A DNA stretch of 60,682 nt from Burkholderiales bacterium (lineage in GTDB: Bacteria > Pseudomonadota > Gammaproteobacteria > Burkholderiales > Burkholderiaceae_D). The DNA lies in NCBI GenBank assembly GCA_016177875.1, contig JACOUL010000001.1:1-60682 (forward strand), in the 5' to 3' direction. This document shows, one piece after another, positions 1 through 8,855 of this stretch. The notes under the pieces are model-generated. The model had not been told where the DNA came from, made no database searches, and saw only the letters and a list, made by a program, of their open reading frames with translations. The translations under genes were made by a program, and so were the position numbers. Each line of letters starts with the position of its first letter. The stretch's first letter is position 1.

Positions 1-129
1 GTCGTGGAGCGTTCATTTGCTTGGCTGGAGAAATGCAGAAGACTTTGGAAAAACTGCGAGCGCAAGCTCGAAACCAGCTTGCAGTTCGTTATCCTGGCTT
101 TCTTGGCATTATTGTTGCGAAGATACTGA
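1..129 (+). mobile_element. IS5-family transposase, C-terminal fragment (cut by window edge)
   Basis: The first frame reads VVERSFAWLEKCRRLW and continues to a TGA stop at 127-129, 42 residues in all. This is the C-terminal end of an IS5-family DDE transposase: the Glu of VVERSF is the third catalytic acid, followed by the family's usual W and R/K positions and a hydrophobic tail that ends in RRY. The rest of the gene lies outside the window. It converges on the cusA-type gene, whose stop codon is only 7 bp away, so the right end of the insertion sequence must lie within about 130-145. I recognise the family with good confidence but not the named element. Confidence 0.85.
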
Positions 130-136
130 TCAGGTT

Positions 137-3100
137 CTAAGGGCATTCGCGCCGCCGCATCAAAAAATACGCCACCGGCACGACAAACATCGACAACAAT
201 GGTGCCGTAATCATGCCGCCTACCATAGGTGCGGCAATGCGCTGCATGACTTCGGAACCGGTGCCGCCGCCGATCATAATTGGTATTAAGCCCGCGACGA
301 TCACGGCTACCGTCATCGCCTTCGGACGCACACGCAATACTGCGCCGGAACGTATGGCGTCGACTAAATCAGCTTCGCGCGCTTTACTACTCTCGGATTT
401 TGCCTGCCATGCTTGCTTTAGATAGAGCAGCATGATCACACCGAACTCGGCCGACACGCCCGCCAGTGCAATGAAGCCGACCCCGCTTGCGACCGACACG
501 TTATGCCCCAGCATCCATAAAAACCAAATGCCGCCGGCCAATGCGAACGGCAGGGTCGCCATGATCAGCAAGGCTTCATCGATGCGCTGAAAAGTCATGT
601 ACAGCAACACGAAGATAATCAACAGCGTCGCCGGAATCACGACCTTAAGCTTTGCCGTGGCGCGCTCCAAGTATTCGAACTGTCCGGACCACGAGACGGA
701 ATAACCTGCGGGAAGTTTCACTTCTTTGGCGACGACGGACTGCATTTCGCGCACGGCCGTTAGCAAATCACGCCCTTGCATATCGATGTAGATCCATCCC
801 GATGGCCGAGCGTTTTCACTCTTTAACATTGGCGGACCATCATTTACGCGTATCGATGCCACATCGCCCAGCATGATTTGCGCACCGCGTTCGGTCAGCA
901 AGGGCAATTGACGCAACTTCTCCATCGAATCCCGTACTTCACGCGGATAGCGCACATTAATCGGAAAGCGCTGCAAGCCTTCGACGGTTTCCCCAATGTT
1001 ATCGCCACCGATCGCCGCCGATACCACCGCTTGCACATCCGCGATATTCATTCCGTAACGCGCCGCCGCATCGCGATCAATATGCACATCGACATAGCGC
1101 CCGCCGGTCAAGCGCTCAGCCAAGGCGGACGATACACCCTCCACCTTCTTCACAGCGCGCTCGATTTCGCCGGTAATGCGATCGATTTCTTGCAAGCTCG
1201 CCCCAGCCACCTTCACACCGACCGGACTTTTGATGCCGGTCGCCAGCATGTCGATACGATTGCGAATCGGCGGTACCCAAATATTGGACAAACCAGGCAC
1301 CTTCACAACGCGATCCAGCTCCTGCACCAGCTTATCGGTCGTCATGCCGGGGCGCCACTGGTCGTGCGGCTTGAATTGAATGGTGGTTTCAAACATTTCA
1401 AGCGGCGCCGGGTCGGTCGCCGTTTCCGCCCGCCCGGCTTTTCCGAATACGCGTTCGACTTCAGGCACCGACTTAATCAAGCGATCGGTCTGCTGCAATA
1501 GCTCTGCTACTTTTCCCGCTGAAATGCTGGGCAGAGCCGATGGCATGTACAGCAAATCGCCTTCATCCAGCGGCGGCATGAATTCCCCTCCGAGGCGCGA
1601 CAAAGGCCAGAGCGTCAGCAATACAAAGACTAGGGCAACCGTCAGCGTCGCTTTGGGAGCGCGTAACACAGCTTCCAATATGGGACGATAAAGCTTGATG
1701 AAAAACCGATTGATGGGATTGCTTTCCTCGTCCGGAATGCGCCCGCGAATCAGATACCCCATGAGGATGGGAATCAAGGTCACTGACAAGCCGGCCGCAG
1801 CCGCCATCGCATAAGTCTTGGTAAATGCCAGCGGAGAAAATAGACGGCCTTCTTGCGCTTCCAACGTGAATACCGGAATAAAGGAGAGCGTAATGATCAG
1901 TAGCGAAAAAAAGAGAGCTGGACCAACTTCAGCCGCAGCTTCGCCAATTACCTTCCATTGCTCTACGCCTTGCAATTCCTGCTCAGGATGAGCATGCTGC
2001 CATTGCTCGATATGCTTATGCGCATTTTCAATCATTACTACTGCCGCGTCGACCATGTCGCCGATCGCAATCGCAATGCCGCCCAGCGACATAAGGTTGG
2101 CGTTAATACCCTGGTAATGCATGACGATAAATGCAGCCAGAATACCGAGCGGCAGCGACACCACGGCAACCAAGGCAGAACGCAAATGAAACAGGAAAAT
2201 AGCGCAAACCAAGGCGACGACGATGAATTCCTCGATCAGCTTTTCCTGAAGGTTATTCACCGCGCGCTTGATTAAATTGGAGCGATCATAAGTGGGCACG
2301 ACTTCTACACCAGCCGGCAAACTGGCTTGCAGCTGCTGCAGCTTAGCTTTGACGGCAGCGATAGTCTCAAGCGCATTTTTTCCGGAACGCATGACGATAA
2401 TGCCGCCGGCAACTTCTCCTTCGCCATTCAGCTCAGCAATGCCGCGTCGCATTTCCGGGCCGAGCTGGATACGCGCCACATCGCTTAATCGCACTGATAC
2501 TCCGGCCTCCGTAGTCGTCAGCGGAATTTTTCGGAAGTCATCCAATGATTGCAGATACCCGGACGCACGCACCATGTATTCCGCTTCGCCCATTTCCAAA
2601 ACCGATCCGCCGGTTTCTTGATTGGCTTTTTGCACAGCATCGATCACCTTGCCGTGGGTGATGTTGTAAGCGCGCAGACGATTGGGGTCAAGAACGATTT
2701 GATACTGGCGTACCATGCCGCCGACGCTGGCCACCTCAGAAACATTCGGCACGGCTTTCAACTCGTACTTCAGGAACCAATCCTGCAAAGCGCGCAGCTG
2801 CGACAAATCCATGCGCCCGCTTCTGTCGATCAGCGCATATTCATACACCCAGCCAACGCCGGTCGCATCCGGACCCAACGCCGTCTTAGCTGGCGCAGGT
2901 AAGCGTGACTGCACTTGGTTCAAATATTCCAGCACACGCGAACGTGCCCAGTAAGGATCGGTGCCATCTTCAAACAAAATGTAGACAAAAGAATCGCCGA
3001 AGAAAGAATAGCCTCGCACGGTCTTTGCACCGGGCACAGACAGCATGGTGGTCGTCAGCGGATAAGTCACCTGGTTTTCGACAATCTGCGGCGCCTGTCC

Positions 3101-3262
3101 AGGATAGGTTGTGCGGATAATCACCTGCACATCGGACAAATCCGGAATTGCATCGAGCGGCGTCTTCGACAACGACCACACGCCCCAAGCAGCCAACAAC
3201 AAGGTCGCCAGCAAAACCAGGAAACGATTGGCGATCGACCAACGTATGAGTTTGGCGATCAT
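137..3262 (-). CDS. cusA: CusA/CzcA-type heavy-metal RND efflux permease
   Basis: Inner-membrane proton-driven pump of a tripartite metal exporter, 1041 residues, close to the usual 1040-1060 of the HME-RND family. A first membrane helix lies at about residues 10-30, and a second helical bundle begins near residue 335. The proton-relay helix carries [13 protein letters not shown] near residue 400, the signature of CusA/CzcA proteins. Order and overlaps with the CusB- and CusC-like genes upstream (4 bp each) show one operon. Cu(I)/Ag(I) is the likely substrate because the adaptor carries a CusB-type metal-binding domain, but Co/Zn/Cd cannot be excluded. The C-terminus is odd: the reading frame ends in RRRECP immediately next to an IS5-type insertion, so the last few residues may be encoded by IS sequence. 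Confidence 0.93.
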   Translation of the reverse strand: MIAKLIRWSIANRFLVLLATLLLAAWGVWSLSKTPLDAIPDLSDVQVIIRTTYPGQAPQIVENQVTYPLTTTMLSVPGAKTVRGYSFFGDSFVYILFEDGTDPYWARSRVLEYLNQVQSRLPAPAKTALGPDATGVGWVYEYALIDRSGRMDLSQLRALQDWFLKYELKAVPNVSEVASVGGMVRQYQIVLDPNRLRAYNITHGKVIDAVQKANQETGGSVLEMGEAEYMVRASGYLQSLDDFRKIPLTTTEAGVSVRLSDVARIQLGPEMRRGIAELNGEGEVAGGIIVMRSGKNALETIAAVKAKLQQLQASLPAGVEVVPTYDRSNLIKRAVNNLQEKLIEEFIVVALVCAIFLFHLRSALVAVVSLPLGILAAFIVMHYQGINANLMSLGGIAIAIGDMVDAAVVMIENAHKHIEQWQHAHPEQELQGVEQWKVIGEAAAEVGPALFFSLLIITLSFIPVFTLEAQEGRLFSPLAFTKTYAMAAAAGLSVTLIPILMGYLIRGRIPDEESNPINRFFIKLYRPILEAVLRAPKATLTVALVFVLLTLWPLSRLGGEFMPPLDEGDLLYMPSALPSISAGKVAELLQQTDRLIKSVPEVERVFGKAGRAETATDPAPLEMFETTIQFKPHDQWRPGMTTDKLVQELDRVVKVPGLSNIWVPPIRNRIDMLATGIKSPVGVKVAGASLQEIDRITGEIERAVKKVEGVSSALAERLTGGRYVDVHIDRDAAARYGMNIADVQAVVSAAIGGDNIGETVEGLQRFPINVRYPREVRDSMEKLRQLPLLTERGAQIMLGDVASIRVNDGPPMLKSENARPSGWIYIDMQGRDLLTAVREMQSVVAKEVKLPAGYSVSWSGQFEYLERATAKLKVVIPATLLIIFVLLYMTFQRIDEALLIMATLPFALAGGIWFLWMLGHNVSVASGVGFIALAGVSAEFGVIMLLYLKQAWQAKSESSKAREADLVDAIRSGAVLRVRPKAMTVAVIVAGLIPIMIGGGTGSEVMQRIAAPMVGGMITAPLLSMFVVPVAYFLMRRRECP

Positions 3263-4587
3263 TTGTGTGCTCCAGAATGATCGTGCTCCGGTGCAGGCGC
3301 CGATGTGCCGGGCGCAACCGCATTGCTGCTCGGTGCTTCGCCATTCATACGGTGGAGCACGCCCTTCAAACTCGCCTCGGAATCAATCAAGAATTGGCCT
3401 GAGACCACCACTTTCTGCCCAGCAGCCAATCCCTTTCTAATTTCAGTCTGGCCTCCGGTTTCGCCGCCGATGTCGACTTCCACCGGCGCGAACTTTCCTT
3501 CCTCCTGCGCAGCGATCACCACATTGCGCTTGCCGGTCTGAATAATCGCTTCCGATGGCACCAACAACACTTCGCTTTCCACGGTGGGCTTAAGATTGAC
3601 GGTGACGAACATTCCAGGAATTAATTGCCCGCCACGGTTATGCAGTTCAATACGCGCCTTAATGGTACGAGTAGAAGCGCTCACCTCCGGCAATAAAGCA
3701 TTGATCTTGCCTTTGAACACCGCATCGGGCAAAGCTTGGGAGCGAGCTTCCACCTCATCGCCCGGCTTCAGCCGCGCGGCGAGATTTTCCGGTAGCTCGG
3801 CATTTACCCAGACGGTTTCCATTCCATTGATGCGAAACAGCGGCGCGCCAGACATAACGGTCATCCCTTCGCGCGCGCTCAATTCCGCAACGATTCCCGA
3901 CACAGGGGCCGACACCACAAGACGCGCCTGTGTTCTGCCGACAGCATCGACTTGGCGGATTTGCTCTTCGCTCATACCGGCTAAACGCATGCGCTGCCGT
4001 GCGCCATCAAGCAAACTTTCTGCGCCGGCGCCGCGCATCCGCTTCACCGCCAAATATTCTTCTTGAACCGCAATCCATTCGGGAACATACAACTCTGCCA
4101 AGGCTTGTCCTTTCTTGATCCGATCCAGCGCGGTGCGCACGTATAATTTTTCGACGAACCCGTTGCTGCGCGCCTGTATCAGCGCCACATCGCGCTCGTT
4201 ATAAGCGACGCTGCCAACCGCTTCGAATTTCGCCGCCATTTTTCCGCGCGAGACTTCAGCGGTCCGTATTCCCAGGCTCTGTTGCATGCGGGCGCTAACG
4301 GCGATCTGCCCCTGATCGGTTTGTTCATCCGCATAGACCGGCACCAAGTCCATATCCATGAACGGCGATTTACCGGGCTTGTCGAATTTCTGCCCCGGCA
4401 CCATCGGGTCATGCCAATACAGCACACGCCGGCCGCTTGCAGGATCGATAGTGCCGGTTTGCGCTTGCGCGGCAGCAGGCGCCGCCAGCTGCTTACCCTT
4501 CTGCATGCCGAGTGCATATAAACCATAGCCGGCCGCAATGGCCGCGACGAGCGCGGCACCGATCATCAAATTTTTTTTCGTATTCAT
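3259..4587 (-). CDS. cusB: CusB-type periplasmic adaptor of the metal RND pump
   Basis: Membrane-fusion protein linking the RND pump to the outer-membrane channel, 442 residues. An N-terminal signal/anchor helix occupies about residues 7-28. Residues 55-87 form a heavy-metal-binding domain with YWHDPM and [14 protein letters not shown], typical of CusB proteins that handle Cu(I)/Ag(I). The barrel-sandwich, alpha-hairpin and beta-barrel domains follow ([23 protein letters not shown]). The C-terminus is His-rich ([10 protein letters not shown]), perhaps a further metal contact. It overlaps cusA by 4 bp and the CusC-like gene by 4 bp, indicating translational coupling. Confidence 0.93.
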   Translation of the reverse strand: MNTKKNLMIGAALVAAIAAGYGLYALGMQKGKQLAAPAAAQAQTGTIDPASGRRVLYWHDPMVPGQKFDKPGKSPFMDMDLVPVYADEQTDQGQIAVSARMQQSLGIRTAEVSRGKMAAKFEAVGSVAYNERDVALIQARSNGFVEKLYVRTALDRIKKGQALAELYVPEWIAVQEEYLAVKRMRGAGAESLLDGARQRMRLAGMSEEQIRQVDAVGRTQARLVVSAPVSGIVAELSAREGMTVMSGAPLFRINGMETVWVNAELPENLAARLKPGDEVEARSQALPDAVFKGKINALLPEVSASTRTIKARIELHNRGGQLIPGMFVTVNLKPTVESEVLLVPSEAIIQTGKRNVVIAAQEEGKFAPVEVDIGGETGGQTEIRKGLAAGQKVVVSGQFLIDSEASLKGVLHRMNGEAPSSNAVAPGTSAPAPEHDHSGAHK

Positions 4588-5891
4588 TGCGCCGCCTTAT
4601 TCGTTAGGAGACTGTCGTCCGGATAGAGAAAATTCAATTGTGCCCACAGCCGCGCCGTTTCCAATTGGAGCTGCAAAAATCGCAGCCGCACGTCCGCTTC
4701 ATTGCGGCGTGCAGCAAGAACCTCGACTAAGCCGATCTTGCCGCCTTTATATGCGGCGAGCGTCGCTTGCGTACGGCTTGTCGCAAGCGGAATCAATTCG
4801 CGCTCATAGCGACGGCTACGCTCCAACCCGTTTTCCCATTCGTTATGCATGGCACGCACTTCGACTAAATGAGCGCGGAATGCTTCTTCACGCAGCGCCT
4901 TGGCCTGCTCAAGTTGCGCCAATTTTGCCGACAACTCCCGATCCTGCCGATTTTTGCGATCCCATTGCAAGGGAACGGATATACCGAACGACACCATATC
5001 CCCGTAGGCACTGCCGCGCTGGCTATAGCTAACTTCCACACTCCAGTCGGATTTGCGATTTGCCTGTGCGAGCCGCGCTTCGGTTTCGGCGATTTCTTGC
5101 TGCTTGGCGAGTTGCGAGAGTTGCGGATGATGCGCAAGGTCTTTATCGAGCGCGCTTATGTCGAAGCGCAACTTGTCGATCGCGGGTTGACCCGCAAGTG
5201 GCGCTTCAAGTGCAACACCGGTCCAACGCACCAAATTCAGCTGAGCATTTCGTATGCGCCGCTTAGTTTCACTCGCGCTATCCTCCAGCATAGTATGCAT
5301 GCTGCGCGCGGCAAAAACCTCCGATTGACTGCCGCGGCCGCCGCGATATGCAGCGTCGGCTGCCTGCACCTCTAAGCGCGCTTGGGCAAGCTGCATTTCC
5401 ACCACCTCGCCCATCGCCTCCTGATAGCGCCGCTCTAACCACGCCAGCGCCGTATCTCTCTGGATAGCAGCGACCATCCCTTCTTTTTCGGCCAGATTTT
5501 TTTCCGCTTCCCGTTGCAGGCGCTCGGCCCGCAACTGACGTTTTTCGCCGCGCGTAAATTCCTGCATGACGCCGATTCTGCGCATGGTCATAAAGTCACG
5601 CGCAATACTGAAACGGTCAGGCCCTTGGACCGGTAGATTTTCGACGCCGAGCCGCAGCACCGGATCCGGTAATTGGCTCACTGCGACCGCCATTTCGCGT
5701 GCGGAGGACACCGCCAAGTCCTGCGCCGGCAATTGGCGCGAATACTCGAGCGCACGCTTCTGCGCCTCGGCCAGGGTTAAGGGCAAATCGGCGGCAAATG
5801 CATTCGCCGCAAATAAGCCGGCCACCATGCAGGGCAACACGCCGCGAGCGGCACGACATCCGAATAAGAAATCAAAGAAAGTAAACGACAT
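4584..5891 (-). CDS. cusC: CusC-type outer-membrane channel of the metal efflux system
   Basis: TolC/OEP-family outer-membrane factor, 435 residues from the chosen start. I use the ATG at 5891 because GGAGG lies 4 bases upstream and a normal signal peptide (GVLPCMVAGLFAANAFA, then ADLPLTLAEA) follows; an in-frame start at 5939 would add 16 unlikely residues. The rest is two OEP repeats of long amphipathic helices, with the LTLAEAQKRALE opening typical of the family and GISVPLQW in the second repeat. No lipobox Cys is obvious, unlike E. coli CusC. It is the second gene of the operon, downstream of the small Cys/His/Met-rich protein. Confidence 0.9.
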   Translation of the reverse strand: MSFTFFDFLFGCRAARGVLPCMVAGLFAANAFAADLPLTLAEAQKRALEYSRQLPAQDLAVSSAREMAVAVSQLPDPVLRLGVENLPVQGPDRFSIARDFMTMRRIGVMQEFTRGEKRQLRAERLQREAEKNLAEKEGMVAAIQRDTALAWLERRYQEAMGEVVEMQLAQARLEVQAADAAYRGGRGSQSEVFAARSMHTMLEDSASETKRRIRNAQLNLVRWTGVALEAPLAGQPAIDKLRFDISALDKDLAHHPQLSQLAKQQEIAETEARLAQANRKSDWSVEVSYSQRGSAYGDMVSFGISVPLQWDRKNRQDRELSAKLAQLEQAKALREEAFRAHLVEVRAMHNEWENGLERSRRYERELIPLATSRTQATLAAYKGGKIGLVEVLAARRNEADVRLRFLQLQLETARLWAQLNFLYPDDSLLTNKAAQ

Positions 5892-5922
5892 GAAGCCTCC
5901 GAACGACTGTAAGTACGCATCG

Positions 5923-5942
5923 CCTGTGCAAAAAAGCACAGG
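5923..5942 (-). other. Intergenic hairpin between the small exported protein gene and cusC
   Basis: CCTGTGC and GCACAGG form a perfect 7-bp stem around a six-base loop (TTTTTT on the coding strand). It lies between the stop at 5964 and the start at 5891. There is no U-tract after the stem, so it is not a classical terminator. It could set mRNA stability or differential expression in the operon; that role is inference. Confidence 0.4.
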
Positions 5943-5963
5943 ACCATCACCCAGTTTTGGAGG

Positions 5964-6356
5964 TCAGATTCTGAAGCAGCAGTGCAGAATGGAATGTGGA
6001 GGAGCTGCTGCTTGCACAAGCGGCAGCTCGGAAGATGGATATGCGCCTGTAAGCGCGATATCGATGGGACTGAGACTCAACACCAGGGTAGCCGCAAAAA
6101 ACGGCTGAACCAAGGGTAAATCCGGCTTATCAAGAGATTGGTTGCCTGCTTGATCGTGGGCGTGACACAAATTCGGTTGTTGCTTGTCCATGCCAGCGCA
6201 TCCGCTCATGCCGTCATGCGCCTGACTTTGAACTGCCGGATGACTATCCGCCATCAAGCTTGGACAGATATAGCTAGCCAGGGCAAGCTGTGAGAACAGC
6301 ATGCTGACCAGCACAATAAGCGCTGCGATAAAGCGAGTTGGACGGGACATTTTCAT
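5964..6356 (-). CDS. Small exported Cys/His/Met-rich protein, first gene of the metal-efflux operon
   Basis: 130 residues. A clear signal peptide (AALIVLVSMLFSQLALA) ends near residue 27. The mature part carries possible metal ligands in clusters: Cys31, Met35, His39, His47, Met50, Cys53, Met56, Cys64, His65, His67, and a terminal His125-Cys126-Cys127. Residues 83-103 are hydrophobic and could be a second membrane segment. I do not recognise a named family, although small proteins of this look occur beside cus-type genes in betaproteobacteria (a general impression). Position directly ahead of cusC and behind a good promoter suggests a periplasmic metal-binding or sensing accessory. Function is inferred from composition and context only. 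Confidence 0.7.
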   Translation of the reverse strand: MKMSRPTRFIAALIVLVSMLFSQLALASYICPSLMADSHPAVQSQAHDGMSGCAGMDKQQPNLCHAHDQAGNQSLDKPDLPLVQPFFAATLVLSLSPIDIALTGAYPSSELPLVQAAAPPHSILHCCFRI

Positions 6357-6377
6357 AGCGACCTTGGACCTAGTTTC

Positions 6378-6407
6378 ATATTACTGACGCCAGCTTCCGA
6401 CTGTCAA
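6378..6407 (-). promoter_or_regulatory. Sigma70-type promoter of the metal-efflux operon
   Basis: On the minus strand TTGACA (6407-6402) and TAATAT (6383-6378) are separated by 18 bp, just upstream of the small exported protein gene starting at 6356. The slightly long spacer recalls promoters of MerR-type metal regulators, but I see no convincing dyad and no regulator gene in the window. Confidence 0.55.
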
Positions 6408-6507
6408 GGCTGCTTAATCAAGCTAAACGCCTTACAAGTAGTCGGCATACAATACGTCCCAAGGAAAAACATAAGCATAGAACGCCTATTTTTAAGGGAG
6501 AATCATC

Positions 6508-7089
6508 TTGCACGTTCCTGCTCGACTCTTTACCTGCGCGCTAATTTCCACGCTATTGTCGGTTTCAAATGCCTACGCCCAAGAAAAATCTCCTGCCGCA
6601 CGAGCGTCGGACGGTCCCTTAGGCAGCATTGCCGCAGACAGCCTCGCGTTTATGAATACAAGTCAAGCTTGGAGAAACTGGCTGATGTTGCCGGTTAAAA
6701 CCTACCATTACAACCGCGATGCCGTTGTCCGCGACAACCTGAGTGAAAACAATCCCGGTATAGGTTTCGAGCGCTCCAACGGGCGCTGGCATTTGATGGC
6801 AGGCGTTTTTCGCAATTCGATTCGGCAAACATCGGTCTACGGCATGGTCGGATGGACGCCATTGCAAGCCGATTTACCATTTGATTCCTCCCTCTCCTTC
6901 GGCGGCGCGCTGGGGCTCTTGACCGGCTATCAAAACACGCAAAAAGGTTATCCGATCGTTCCCGCCGGAGGCGCCTTGATTTCCTGGGAAACGCCGCATC
7001 ACTTTGGCGTAAATGTCTTCCTGGTCCCTACTCTGAAGAGCTTTCAAGTTGAGGGATTTGCCGCGGTCCAGCTCAAGTTTTCATTCTAG
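6508..7089 (+). CDS. Putative small outer-membrane beta-barrel protein (PagP-like layout)
   Basis: 193 residues from a TTG start at 6508, chosen because AAGGGAG lies 7 bases upstream and a signal peptide follows directly (cleavage after NAYA, residue 24). The protein ends in KFSF with a terminal Phe, the usual outer-membrane barrel signature, and has alternating Gly/aromatic strands. The pattern NNPGIGFE, GRWHLMAGVFRNS, then repeated short strands resembles PagP (GNWHGLYAMAFKDS in E. coli), but the catalytic Asp position would be Asn103 (FRNS at 101-104), so palmitoyltransferase activity is doubtful. It may belong to a related small barrel family. It is divergent from the metal-efflux operon and its stop overlaps the convergent rmuC stop. 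Confidence 0.65.
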   Translation: MHVPARLFTCALISTLLSVSNAYAQEKSPAARASDGPLGSIAADSLAFMNTSQAWRNWLMLPVKTYHYNRDAVVRDNLSENNPGIGFERSNGRWHLMAGVFRNSIRQTSVYGMVGWTPLQADLPFDSSLSFGGALGLLTGYQNTQKGYPIVPAGGALISWETPHHFGVNVFLVPTLKSFQVEGFAAVQLKFSF

Positions 7090-8400
7090 GTCGTCGCCGA
7101 GCGCTGCGAGATCGCTACCGAGCAAGCGCTGCGCAGCCTCGGATGGCAGAGCCTCAACCGATTTGAGCTTGCGCGACATCTGACGGCTACGCGTTTCTGC
7201 CTGTTCAATGTTCTTCGCGGCGCGCTCCAAGGTGGTCTTGGTGGCCGCCAGCACATCGCCGAATTTGGCGAATTCGGTTTTGACGGCGCCTAACACTTGC
7301 CAAACTTCCGACGAACGTTTTTCCAGCGCAAAGGTACGAAAGCCCATCTGCAGGCTGTTCAGCAGTGCAGAAAGCGTCGAAGGACCGGCGATGCTGACAC
7401 GGCATGCGCGCTGCAATTCGTCTGCCAATCCGGGGCGACGCATGACTTCAGCATACAAACCCTCGGTAGGCAAAAACAGTATCGCAAAATCGGTAGTCAG
7501 TGGAGGCGATAGATATTTTTCCGCAATCGTTTTGGCTTCCAGGCGCACTGCCCGTTCCAACTCGCGGCCTGCTTGGGCGACGCCCTCGGCATCGGCGCGC
7601 TCGCTTGCTTCGGCTAAGCGCTCGTACTGCTCTTTAGGGAATTTCGCATCGATCGGCATCCAAACCGGCCGGCCGTCATCTTGCCCTGGCAGTTTGACCG
7701 CAAACTCGACGCGCTCGCCGCTTCCGGGAACTGTTTCAACATTCTTTGCGTACTGATCGGGCGTCAGCACCTGTTCCAACAGCATTTCCAGCTGCACTTC
7801 GCCCCAGGTGCCGCGCGTTTTCACATTGGTTAACACGCGCTTCAAATCGCCGACACCGATCGCCAACTGCTGCATTTCGCCGAGCCCTTGGTGCACCTTC
7901 TCTAAACGGTCAGATACCAACTTGAAGGATTCGCCCAAGCGCTGCTCCAACGTGGCATGCAGCTTTTCGTCGACCGTTTTGCGCATCTCTTCCAGACGCA
8001 ATCCGTTATCGTGCTGCAGGTCGCGGATCTTGGCTTCCAGCGTAGTACGGATTTCTTGCATGCGCTGCGCATTGGATTCAGTTAAAGCACTTAAATTTTT
8101 ATGCAGCGTTTCATTCTGCACAGTAGCCACACTGGTTAACTGCGCTGCCAGCGTCTGTTGAAACTGCGAGAGGGTGCCCATCATTTCCTGACGAGCACCT
8201 TGCGAAGTCGTTTGCATTTGCATGCGCAATTCTCGCTCGACACGCTCGGTGGTTTGCTGCTGGTGCTGACGCAATTCGCTGCTCAACTGCCCGAGCTGCG
8301 CGTCCACATTGCCATGGCGGCCGCGAATCAAGATGATGACCTGCAGCACAACGATAACCGCCGAGACCAGCAACAAGATAATGAGTTCAGTCGAGTTCAT
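7081..8400 (-). CDS. rmuC: RmuC-family DNA recombination protein
   Basis: 439 residues, normal for RmuC, a predicted nuclease-like protein that limits inversions at short inverted repeats. An N-terminal membrane helix (about residues 6-25) is followed by a long Gln/Glu-rich coiled coil to about residue 180. The conserved RmuC core then shows WGEVQLEMLLEQVL, the hallmark PIDAKFP, and FLPTEGLYAEV. The end overlaps the convergent beta-barrel gene by 9 bp. The truncated haemoglobin gene lies 10 bp upstream. Confidence 0.92.
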   Translation of the reverse strand: MNSTELIILLLVSAVIVVLQVIILIRGRHGNVDAQLGQLSSELRQHQQQTTERVERELRMQMQTTSQGARQEMMGTLSQFQQTLAAQLTSVATVQNETLHKNLSALTESNAQRMQEIRTTLEAKIRDLQHDNGLRLEEMRKTVDEKLHATLEQRLGESFKLVSDRLEKVHQGLGEMQQLAIGVGDLKRVLTNVKTRGTWGEVQLEMLLEQVLTPDQYAKNVETVPGSGERVEFAVKLPGQDDGRPVWMPIDAKFPKEQYERLAEASERADAEGVAQAGRELERAVRLEAKTIAEKYLSPPLTTDFAILFLPTEGLYAEVMRRPGLADELQRACRVSIAGPSTLSALLNSLQMGFRTFALEKRSSEVWQVLGAVKTEFAKFGDVLAATKTTLERAAKNIEQAETRSRQMSRKLKSVEALPSEAAQRLLGSDLAALGDDLE

Positions 8401-8410
8401 GTCGTTTTGC

Positions 8411-8809
8411 TTAGCCCGGTGTATTTCGCATCCAGTCCGCAGTTTGATAAAAAGCTTGCATCAGCCTCTCCTGCAGAATCTCATCCATTTGCATATCTTG
8501 CATGGCCAATGCCATGCAACGCAGCCATTGATCGCGCTCCGACGAAGCAATGGTGAAAGGCAAATGCCGTGCGCGCAACCGCGGATGACCGAAGCGCTCG
8601 ATATACAAACTCGGTCCGCCCATCCAACCGGAAAGAAACCAGTACAGTTTGTCGCGTGAGCTATCGAGTGAGGGCGGATGCAAGGCACGAATCCCGGCGA
8701 ATTCCACTTCCAAGTCCATTAGATCGTAAAAGCGATCAACCAGCTCGCGCAGTTTCTCGGCACCGCCCACTAATTCAAATGCCGACGGCTGTTCAATATC
8801 GTCACTCAT
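8411..8809 (-). CDS. Group II truncated haemoglobin
   Basis: 132 residues from the ATG at 8809; another ATG at 8818 adds three residues, and neither has a strong Shine-Dalgarno sequence. The globin pattern is clear: helix B/E aromatic positions (RFYDLMD), then FGHPRLRARHLPF, where the His of RARH is the proximal haem ligand, and the Trp of SERDQWLRCM is the group II G8 tryptophan. Such proteins bind O2 or NO, and a detoxification or redox role is likely but not shown. It lies between rmuC and the large permease, probably in one transcript. Confidence 0.88.
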   Translation of the reverse strand: MSDDIEQPSAFELVGGAEKLRELVDRFYDLMDLEVEFAGIRALHPPSLDSSRDKLYWFLSGWMGGPSLYIERFGHPRLRARHLPFTIASSERDQWLRCMALAMQDMQMDEILQERLMQAFYQTADWMRNTPG

Positions 8810-8855
8810 GGAGCGCATGATACCGCATAGGCGTGGCTGGAGAAATGCCTGTCGG

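Noticed and set aside
878..1501. 207-residue frame on the plus strand
   Set aside because: It is a shadow antisense to the cusA-type gene with no domain or start signals.
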